Below are positions 56,535 to 64,000 of a stretch of DNA of 64,000 nucleotides, piece after piece (the first letter of the stretch is position 1; every line of letters starts with the position of its first letter). The notes beneath the pieces were generated by a model. It had not been told where the DNA came from. It was given only the letters and a program-made list of their open reading frames with translations, and made no database searches. Made by a program: the position numbers and the translations under genes. Origin of the DNA: JAGOBP01 sp964550855 (GTDB lineage Bacteria > Chloroflexota > Anaerolineae > Fen-1058); contig CAZKBQ010000008.1 in assembly GCA_964550855.1 (NCBI GenBank), positions 38,256 through 102,255 of the forward strand, written 5' to 3'.

Positions 56535-56719
56535 TTGTTCAGTCACGCTATGCCCGAAAGGGCTTTGCGACGAGTCTGGCCACTTGTACTGCGAAGTGCC
56601 TTCCCCCGGTTGGAGAACCATCAATGCCCGGAAGGGCTTTGCGACGTTTTGGGCGTAATCACAAGGTCACTGCTGAGACTGAGTTTGAAGAACCATCAAT
56701 GCCCGTCAGGGCAGGCTGA
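56535..56719 (+). CRISPR. Degenerate three-repeat CRISPR mini-array
   Basis: Three diverged 36-bp repeats lie at 56535-56570, 56609-56644 and 56684-56719, separated by 38- and 39-bp spacers. Repeats 2 and 3 share GAACCATCAATGCCCG; repeats 1 and 2 share AAGGGCTTTGCGAC. The core ATGCCCGNNAGGGC and terminal TTGCGAC match the main array, but the 5' third differs (AGAACCATC instead of GAAAACAAA). Repeat 3 has lost its 3' end (CAGGGCAGGCTG). Confidence 0.8.
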
Positions 56720-56864
56720 TTGCAGATTGACGATTTTAGATTGCAGATTTGAAGGCTAAGGCAGACTAGATTCCCGCCTGCGCGGGAATGACCAACCCAC
56801 TATCGCACTATCGAACTAACGCACTATCGCACTATTGCCCTATCGCACTATCGGACTAACGCCC
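56720..56864. repeat. Mixed word-like repeats before csx15
   Basis: AGATTGCAGATTTG words, then an ATTCCCGCCTGCGCGGGAAT palindrome (56771-56790), then about eight ACTATCGC words (CACTATCGAACTAACGCACT). The last family recurs upstream of dcd. Confidence 0.8.
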
Positions 56865-57248
56865 ATGCTCCTACTCAACTTCTCCCATCCCCTCTCACCC
56901 GACCAACTGGCCCGCGTGACGGAATTGACCGGCCAGCCCATCGACGAGGTGCGGCACTACATGGCGCAGTTTGATCAGGACGCGCCGTTTATCCCGCAGG
57001 CGGAGGCACTGATCGAGCAGATCGGTCTGTCGCCGCAGGCGTGGCAGAGCGCGCCGCTGATCGTGGTGCTGCCCGCGCTCAACCACATCGCCGCCGTGGT
57101 GCTGGCCGAACTGCACGGCCGCATGGGCTACTTTCCGCCCATCGTGCGGCTGAAGCCCGTGGCGGGCGCGCTGCCGCCGCGTTACGACGTGGCCGAAGTG
57201 ATTAACTTGCAGGGTGTGCGCGACGCCGCCCGGCTGAAGAGATTGTAG
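56865..57248 (+). CDS. csx15: CRISPR-associated protein Csx15
   Basis: A 127-aa protein starting MLLLNFSHPLSPDQLARVTE, with SPQAWQSAPLIVVLPALNHI, LAELHGRMGYFPPIVRLKP and a C-terminal VAEVINLQGVRDAARLKR. This is the pattern of Csx15, a small single-domain CARF-related family found with type III systems and predicted to act as a ring nuclease or cOA sensor. The ATG at 56865 gives the family start; an upstream GTG-type start lies in the repeats. No ribosome-binding site is seen. It heads the csx15-cas1-cas2 group. Confidence 0.8.
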   Translation: MLLLNFSHPLSPDQLARVTELTGQPIDEVRHYMAQFDQDAPFIPQAEALIEQIGLSPQAWQSAPLIVVLPALNHIAAVVLAELHGRMGYFPPIVRLKPVAGALPPRYDVAEVINLQGVRDAARLKRL

Positions 57249-57319
57249 ATTGGAGATTGCAGATTAAAGATTGAAGATTGCAGATTTGAAATCTTAAATC
57301 TGAAATCTAAAATCCAGAG
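57249..57319. repeat. AGATTGCAG/AATCT repeat between csx15 and cas1
   Basis: Words AGATTGGAGATTGCAGATTA and their complement AAATCTTAAATCTGAAATCT form a foldback tract running up to the cas1 start. Confidence 0.8.
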
Positions 57320-58333
57320 ATGCCGCCACTTTACTTGACCGAACAGGGCGCCAAATTGCACATCGACAACCGGCGCGTCACGGTGTCCGCCGAGCGGGAA
57401 GGCCAATCGGAGACGCTGGCCAGCGTGCCGCTGATCCACGTCTCGGAGGTGGTGGTCTTCGGCAATGTGGGCCTGACCACGCCCGCCCTGAAGACGCTGC
57501 TGAAAGAGGGCATCGACGTGGTGTTCCTGGGCATCGACGGCGCGTACGCGGGCCGGCTCATCGGCCCCAACACGCCGCACGTGCTGCTGCGCCGCAAGCA
57601 ATACAATCGTCAGGCCGATGCGCGCTTCAGTCTGACGCTGGCGCAGCAGGTGGTGCGAGCCAAGCTGGCCCACCAGCGGGCGATGCTGCAGCGTCATCAG
57701 CGCCAGACCGAACGGGCCGACCTGCGGGGCGCCATCGACGCCATCGGGCTGGCAGAAGAACGCGCCACGCGCACGACGGCGCTGAGCAGCCTGCTGGGTG
57801 TGGAAGGCGCGGCCGGGGCCGCCTACTTCGGCGGACTGCGACAGCTCATCAAACCGGAATGGAAATTTGAGAAGCGACAGCGCCGCCCGCCGCCGGATCC
57901 CATCAACGTGCTGCTGTCGTTCGGCTATACGCTGCTGACGCACGCCGCCGAAGGGGCGGTCAGCGCGGTCGGGCTGGACGTGTACGCGGGCTTTCTGCAC
58001 CAGACCGAGTATAACCGGCCCAGCCTGGCGCTGGACGTGGCCGAGGAATTCCGCCCGCTGATCGACGGGGTGGTGTTGTGGTGTAGCAACAGCGGCCAGA
58101 TCACGCCCGATGACTTTGCGCCGGGCGAAGATCCCGAGCGGCCGGTCGTCATGTCCGATCAGGCGCGCAAGCGCTTTATTCAAGCCTACGAGCGGCGCAT
58201 GAATGAAACCTTCACACACCCCAAACTCAACCAGACGCTGCCTATCCGCCAGTGCGTGATGGCTCAAGCCCGGCAGATCGCGGAAGCCGTGCAAGCCGAT
58301 CGGCCCGTCTTCGTCCCGATGGGCTTTCGATGA
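57320..58333 (+). CDS. cas1: Cas1 integrase
   Basis: A 337-aa spacer integrase. It starts MPPLYLTEQGAKLHIDNRRV. Metal-binding residues are E162 (GVEGAAGAAYF), H227 (GFLHQTEYN) and D239/E242 (SLALDVAEEFRPLID). GHxxQ-type and PxNA regions appear as PPPDPINVLLSFGYTLL. Length is typical of type I/III Cas1. The start follows repeat DNA with a weak CCAGAG ribosome-binding site. Confidence 0.96.
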   Translation: MPPLYLTEQGAKLHIDNRRVTVSAEREGQSETLASVPLIHVSEVVVFGNVGLTTPALKTLLKEGIDVVFLGIDGAYAGRLIGPNTPHVLLRRKQYNRQADARFSLTLAQQVVRAKLAHQRAMLQRHQRQTERADLRGAIDAIGLAEERATRTTALSSLLGVEGAAGAAYFGGLRQLIKPEWKFEKRQRRPPPDPINVLLSFGYTLLTHAAEGAVSAVGLDVYAGFLHQTEYNRPSLALDVAEEFRPLIDGVVLWCSNSGQITPDDFAPGEDPERPVVMSDQARKRFIQAYERRMNETFTHPKLNQTLPIRQCVMAQARQIAEAVQADRPVFVPMGFR

Positions 58334-58377
58334 TTGCAGATTGCAGATTTGAAATCTAAAATCTGAAATCTAAAATC
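58334..58377. repeat. AGATTGCAG/AAATCT repeat between cas1 and cas2
   Basis: GATTGCAGATTGCAGATTTG is followed by AAATCTAAAATCTGAAATCT, the same foldback family as 57249-57319. Confidence 0.8.
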
Positions 58378-58653
58378 ATGAGATACGTCATCGCCTACGA
58401 CATCACCGACGACCGGCGGCGGGCGCGGGTGGCCAAGCGGCTGGAGAGCGTGGCCGAACGCGTGCAGGGCAGCGTGTTTGAGGCCGATCTGAACGACAAG
58501 GCGCTGACGCGACTGCTGGAACAGCTGGACAAATTGATCGATAAGGAACTGGACGGTGTGCGAGTGTACCGACTGTGCGGCGAATGCGCCGGCGTGATCA
58601 AAATTGTGGGGCAGAGCAAAGTGGTGAAAGCGCCGGATTTGATGATCATTTAG
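58378..58653 (+). CDS. cas2: Cas2
   Basis: A 91-aa ferredoxin-fold protein that pairs with Cas1 dimers. MRYVIAYDITDDRRRARVAKRLE has the conserved Asp (D8) after beta-1, and VQGSVFEADL and VRVYRLCGECAG follow. It begins 44 bp after cas1 and is the last gene before the array. Confidence 0.96.
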   Translation: MRYVIAYDITDDRRRARVAKRLESVAERVQGSVFEADLNDKALTRLLEQLDKLIDKELDGVRVYRLCGECAGVIKIVGQSKVVKAPDLMII

Positions 58654-58867
58654 GCGGCCCGACGACGGCTTTTACACGGTTCGCGCACCCCCGACCGGTT
58701 TTGCCTGCCCGACAGGGCCTTTGCAGCGGGGGGTGCGCGGGCCGCAAGGCGGTGGGAGTCCGGGCATGGAACAAGCGGCGAAAGCAGGGTAAAATGGGAC
58801 AATCACTTCGAAAACATCGACCGGGAGGCCGCCCAATGGCAGAACCCTGACGCGCAATGACAAGGGG
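58654..58867 (+). promoter_or_regulatory. CRISPR leader with structured region and promoter
   Basis: The 214-bp leader lies between cas2 and repeat 1. An inverted repeat CGCGCACCCCC (58682-58692) with GGGGGTGCGCG (58728-58738) encloses TGCCCGACAGGGC (58706-58718), identical to the palindromic core of the CRISPR repeat. A -10-like TAAAAT lies at 58790-58795 with a weak TGGAAC 17 bp upstream, so pre-crRNA would start near 58802. Confidence 0.65.
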
Positions 58868-61800
58868 GAGAGAAAACAAAAATGCCCGACAGGGCATTGC
58901 GACTACGATCCTGGGCGTGATGCCCGTCATCCGCTGCAGCCGCTGAGAGAAAACAAAAATGCCCGACAGGGCATTGCGACTTTCAACTGTGTACTTCATC
59001 GTGTCATCTCCTATTAAATGAGAGAAAACAAAAATGCCCGACAGGGCATTGCGACGTATTGGTGCCTTTGCTGACGGGCACATCAATAACTACGATGAGA
59101 GAAAACAAAAATGCCCGACAGGGCATTGCGACCTTAACTTGGTTGCTGAAGCGGCTAAGTACAGCAATGAGAGAAAACAAAAATGCCCGACAGGGCATTG
59201 CGACAATGGAAGCGATCTTAGTCATGGTGCTCATTTTGGCCGGAGAGAAAACAAAAATGCCCGACAGGGCATTGCGACATACGCGGCGCGTCGTGGCGCA
59301 CAAAGGAGTTTCGTGATGAGAGAAAACAAAAATGCCCGACAGGGCATTGCGACGGAAGATCCCTACGCCAAGTTCTCGGAGGACTTCCCGCGCCTGCGGA
59401 GAGAAAACAAAAATGCCCGACAGGGCATTGCGACATGCTACCCATTATCCACTCGTACCGCATTCCACTTGGGAGAGAAAACAAAAATGCCCGACAGGGC
59501 ATTGCGACCTAGCTTACGGTGTGCTACGTAGCGTGTTCACACTACGCTGTAGGAGAGAAAACAAAAATGCCCGACAGGGCATTGCGACCTGAACCCATCC
59601 GGGATCCCGAACTTGGCGAACAGCGGATTGAGAGAGAAAACAAAAATGCCCGACAGGGCATTGCGACCGGCTATTGGCGTATGACGACACCTCTACACCA
59701 TCTACGCTGAGAGAAAACAAAAATGCCCGACAGGGCATTGCGACTCAAGCGAGTTGAGAAGTGAGATCAAGCGCGCGTTTCCTCTGGAGAGAAAACAAAA
59801 ATGCCCGACAGGGCATTGCGACTCCACCGTGTACTCCAACATGGAGTCGCGGTTGGGAACGTCGAGAGAAAACAAAAATGCCCGACAGGGCATTGCGACT
59901 ACAATCCTTCGTCGGGGAAGTAGTTGGGCTGCGCTTCGAGAGAAAACAAAAATGCCCGACAGGGCATTGCGACCGAAGTTCGTCATCGCTCATGCCCAGC
60001 AGATCGATAATCCGAGAGAAAACAAAAATGCCCGACAGGGCATTGCGACCTTTGACCATTGGACGTCCGTTGCCTTTCGGACGTCCTTTACGAGAGAAAA
60101 CAAAAATGCCCGACAGGGCATTGCGACGTAATAATGGCTTCCATGCACTATCCTCATGGGTTGAGAGAAAACAAAAATGCCCGACAGGGCATTGCGACAT
60201 TCGGCGTCATGATGAACATAACGCCGAAAATTTTCGAGAGAAAACAAAAATGCCCGACAGGGCATTGCGACAAAAAATCTAGCGCGCACGGCAAAGCAAA
60301 CAACACCACAGGAGAGAAAACAAAAATGCCCGACAGGGCATTGCGACGAACAGCATGTTTCTGGGATAGTGCGACCACGAGTGAGCGAGAGAAAACAAAA
60401 ATGCCCGACAGGGCATTGCGACCAACCCAGGCAGCGTTTACGCCAACCTGGGAGAACTCGGTAGGAGAGAAAACAAAAATGCCCGACAGGGCATTGCGAC
60501 GAAAGTATCAAAACTCCGAAGTGGTTGATTGAACGCGTGCGAGAGAAAACAAAAATGCCCGACAGGGCATTGCGACTCACTTTACTGTAAACAAAGGTGA
60601 CTCATCGTCGTCGGTAGAGAGAAAACAAAAATGCCCGACAGGGCATTGCGACTCCGAACTCGTTCGCGCAAAAACACGCGGAGGAGTACTATAGTGAGAG
60701 AAAACAAAAATGCCCGACAGGGCATTGCGACCAATCATCTGCCACGCTGCCGGAATACCCCTGACCATGAGAGAGAAAACAAAAATGCCCGACAGGGCAT
60801 TGCGACGTTTCTGGAATTTGATTCGATCCACCGATGACAAAATTGAAGAGAGAAAACAAAAATGCCCGACAGGGCATTGCGACTCAGGGGATTCGGCCTT
60901 GTCCTCGAAGTCGTCGCGCTTATCGAGAGAAAACAAAAATGCCCGACAGGGCATTGCGACGGCGGAAGCCCGACCGGTATTCAGGCGACAGTACCAGCAG
61001 AGAGAAAACAAAAATGCCCGACAGGGCATTGCGACTCGCAGGTTGTTTTGCACTCGACGCGGATGTGTGTGGCGGAGAGAAAACAAAAATGCCCGACAGG
61101 GCATTGCGACACTGAGACCGCGTTGCGTGCCGGACGCAACGTGGTCATAACGAGAGAAAACAAAAATGCCCGACAGGGCATTGCGACTTGCACAAGGGAC
61201 ATGGCTACGTCAATCTCGACATATTACGAGAGAAAACAAAAATGCCCGACAGGGCATTGCGACTCGTAATCTTCGTCGGAAACGCGCTCGCCGACACTGC
61301 TTAGAGAGAAAACAAAAATGCCCGACAGGGCATTGCGACCATTCAGCGGGAGCCAGATCGTTCAACGCCAGGTAAATCGAGAGAAAACAAAAATGCCCGA
61401 CAGGGCATTGCGACCCAGGAGTGTGGCCGCGAAATTCACGGCACGTATTGTGAGAGAAAACAAAAATGCCCGACAGGGCATTGCGACTAAAGGCGGTGGG
61501 GTGACCACCGCACTCGACAATAAGAGAGAAAACAAAAATGCCCGACAGGGCATTGCGACCGAAGAACGTCTCGCCTTCATGAGACAACGACACCTTATTC
61601 GGAGAGAAAACAAAAATGCCCGACAGGGCATTGCGACTCGTCGCCGTTCTCGTTAAGAACAGCGACCATTTCTCGCGAGAGAAAACAAAAATGCCCGACA
61701 GGGCATTGCGACGAAGCTGCATCTCACCCATTAAACAGACACAATCTTCTAAGAGAGAAAACAAAAATGCCCGACAGGGCATTGCGACTCACTTCTCAGC

Positions 61801-63969
61801 TCGTCTGAGATCTCACGACCACTCACCCAAGAGAGAAAACAAAAATGCCCGACAGGGCATTGCGACTCAATCGCCAAGATTGTCAAGGTAGTTCCCCTTC
61901 CTCGGAGAGAAAACAAAAATGCCCGACAGGGCATTGCGACTCAGTTAGTACGCGGCCAGCCGCGTGCCAGCAGCTGGAGAGAGAAAACAAAAATGCCCGA
62001 CAGGGCATTGCGACCGGCTATGATGCACGTTGCTCAGCGTGGACTGTGGTGGAGAGAAAACAAAAATGCCCGACAGGGCATTGCGACATAAAGCTGATGA
62101 TGGCCTATCAGGAGTACGACGCTTTGATCCGAGAGAAAACAAAAATGCCCGACAGGGCATTGCGACGGCGGTATGAATCTCACCTTCCTGAACGAAGGCG
62201 AATTTCTGAGAGAAAACAAAAATGCCCGACAGGGCATTGCGACACACGACCATCAACACGATCGCGATAGCAAGAACAAGAGAGAAAACAAAAATGCCCG
62301 ACAGGGCATTGCGACGCCAAGCGTGCGCTTAGCGACGGGGGGTCTCCAGCGGGAGAGAAAACAAAAATGCCCGACAGGGCATTGCGACCGGGCGCACCCG
62401 GCGGCCGAGGCCGCGAGGATTCGAGAGAAAACAAAAATGCCCGACAGGGCATTGCGACGGAGAGCCATTGGTCGGTCTCCCGGTGCAGCGCACCGGTTGA
62501 GAGAAAACAAAAATGCCCGACAGGGCATTGCGACGGCGCTGCTCAACAGCACTCTGCCCCTGAGCCAACCGTGCCACGGAGAGAAAACAAAAATGCCCGA
62601 CAGGGCATTGCGACTTATCAAACGGTGGCGCGGCCGGATCGAAGCGATATATCTTATGGAGAGAAAACAAAAATGCCCGACAGGGCATTGCGACAACATT
62701 TGCAACGTCGTCCATTTCATCACTCCATCACGATCGAGAGAAAACAAAAATGCCCGACAGGGCATTGCGACCAGCCTGGTCATGTTTAACGTATACGGCT
62801 TCAACGGAGTTAAGAGAGAAAACAAAAATGCCCGACAGGGCATTGCGACTGAGTGTCCACCGTGCAGTGGTGACACGTGCTCTGGGGCGAGAGAAAACAA
62901 AAATGCCCGACAGGGCATTGCGACACCTCCTCTGCTGAGGTAACATATGCGCCGCCGAGAGCGGAGAGAAAACAAAAATGCCCGACAGGGCATTGCGACA
63001 GGCTTCAACTTCGGATGTGGTTACAAAGACAACCACTCCGAGAGAAAACAAAAATGCCCGACAGGGCATTGCGACCATGAAACTCTACACGAAGCGGCAG
63101 TACGATTTGCTGAGAGAGAAAACAAAAATGCCCGACAGGGCATTGCGACATGGTACAGTTGCACCATTTATGACTACACTTGCTGTGGGGAGAGAAAACA
63201 AAAATGCCCGACAGGGCATTGCGACTTACCATTCTGTTGCTGCCTCTCGCAGGGCACGCCGCTGAGAGAAAACAAAAATGCCCGACAGGGCATTGCGACA
63301 GACGGGTGCGGGCATGCGTCCGGGTGGATGGGGCCTACCGCGGAGAGAAAACAAAAATGCCCGACAGGGCATTGCGACGGCTGAGCCGCGCTAACATCAT
63401 GGCTAAGATCAAAATCCAGAGAGAAAACAAAAATGCCCGACAGGGCATTGCGACCAGACAAGTGGTGTTCAATTGCCAGTTGGACGACCGGCTGGAGAGA
63501 AAACAAAAATGCCCGACAGGGCATTGCGACCACTGCTTACCTCCTCTGCTGAGGTAACATATGCGGAGAGAAAACAAAAATGCCCGACAGGGCATTGCGA
63601 CGTCTAAAATCCTTGCCGGATACTCTAGCACTTGAGTACGAGAGAAAACAAAAATGCCCGACAGGGCATTGCGACCGACAGGGCATTGCGACTAGCCAAA
63701 TCCTCAGCATATTCGAGAGAAAACAAAAATGCCCGACAGGGCATTGCGACTTATGCTTTTTTCCAGTATTCGGCGTCATGACGAACATAAGAGAGAAAAC
63801 AAAAATGCCCGACAGGGCATTGCGACGAATATTCGTAATAGTCGCGCGTTTCCTCTGGAAACGCGGGAGAGAAAACAAAAATGCCCGACAGGGCATTGCG
63901 ACAAAAAGACGCCCAGAAGTGGCTCACAGCGTCGGAGGAATGAGAGAGAAAACAAAAATGCCCGACAGG
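58868..63969 (+). CRISPR. Main type III-A CRISPR array
   Basis: I count 67 full copies of a 36-bp repeat plus a truncated terminal copy (63944-63969), with about 67 spacers of 34-45 bp. The repeat reads GAGAGAAAACAAAAATG, then CCCGACAGGGCATTGCGAC; AATGCCC-GACA-GGGCATT is a 7-bp hairpin. The last 8 nt, ATTGCGAC, would be the crRNA 5' tag, the same tag known from Thermus type III crRNAs. Repeats are nearly invariant. The terminal copy diverges after CCCGACAGG, fixing the distal end and a plus-strand direction from the leader at 58654. Spacer 63676-63714 starts with a 17-nt copy of the repeat 3' end. Confidence 0.98.
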
Positions 63970-64000
63970 AGGGAAGGACCAGTCAGGACTGGCCCCGCAA

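Noticed and set aside
58860..63969. Many open frames across the CRISPR array on both strands, with recurring MPDRALR, ENKNARQGIAT or MPCRAFLFSL peptides
   Set aside because: They are translations of the 36-bp repeat in different frames, with no ribosome-binding sites and no protein-like composition outside the repeats.

Overview
The window looks like chromosome of a high-GC member of the Chloroflexota, most likely Anaerolineae-like. This is an inference from gene content: LysW-carrier lysine/arginine biosynthesis, a GlyA-GcvT fusion, a large BTAD/ATPase/TPR regulator, DUF5107 and DUF3054 proteins, and intergenic spaces packed with short word-like repeats. Readable promoters are sigma70-like (TTGNCN, about 17 bp, TACAAT/TATAAT/TAAAAT).

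Region by region. (1) 1-340: a promoter, a 22-residue leader peptide and two tandem terminator hairpins precede a gene that leaves the window at its left edge. (2) 421-496: tRNA-Lys(CTT). (3) 552-14730, minus strand: a biosynthetic cluster read argG, argH, lysW, lysX, lysY, lysZ, lysJ, homocitrate synthase, lysT, lysU, lysB, lysK, then glgC. It starts with a promoter, an arginine-containing leader peptide and a terminator, which suggests attenuation by arginine. The LysW set may therefore serve both lysine and ornithine/arginine synthesis. (4) 14785-46004: mostly housekeeping and metabolic genes: argS (HIGH motif altered), dcd, tRNA-Val(TAC), a P1-family peptidase, the glyA-gcvT fusion, obg, nadD, ybaK, a vapBC-type toxin-antitoxin pair, a BTAD-ATPase-TPR regulator, HAD phosphatases, a VOC protein, two YceI-like proteins, an MFS exporter and a CDGSH protein. 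(5) 46325-63969: a type III-A (Csm) CRISPR-Cas island: a CARF-HTH regulator, repeated putative operator motifs, cas10, csm2, csm3, csm4, csm5, an ATPase with an AbrB-like tail, a PIN-like nuclease, a CARF-HEPN RNase, a degenerate three-repeat mini-array, csx15, cas1, cas2, a structured leader, and an array of about 67 full 36-bp repeats ending in a truncated terminal repeat.

How the CRISPR island probably works: Cas10 keeps an HD motif and a GGDD cyclase motif, so target RNA recognition should produce cyclic oligoadenylate. Three CARF-type proteins could respond: the HEPN RNase kills or arrests, Csx15 may degrade the signal, and the CARF-HTH protein may adjust transcription of the locus. The ATPase-AbrB/PIN pair sits inside the effector operon, is translationally coupled, and matches no established type III accessory module that I recognise. 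It is the best candidate here for an undescribed system. No cas6 is visible.

A second theme is repeat invasion. Several families of 7-10 bp word-like repeats fill intergenic gaps, and three copies appear to have inserted in frame into conserved genes (lysB, lysT, the BTAD regulator).
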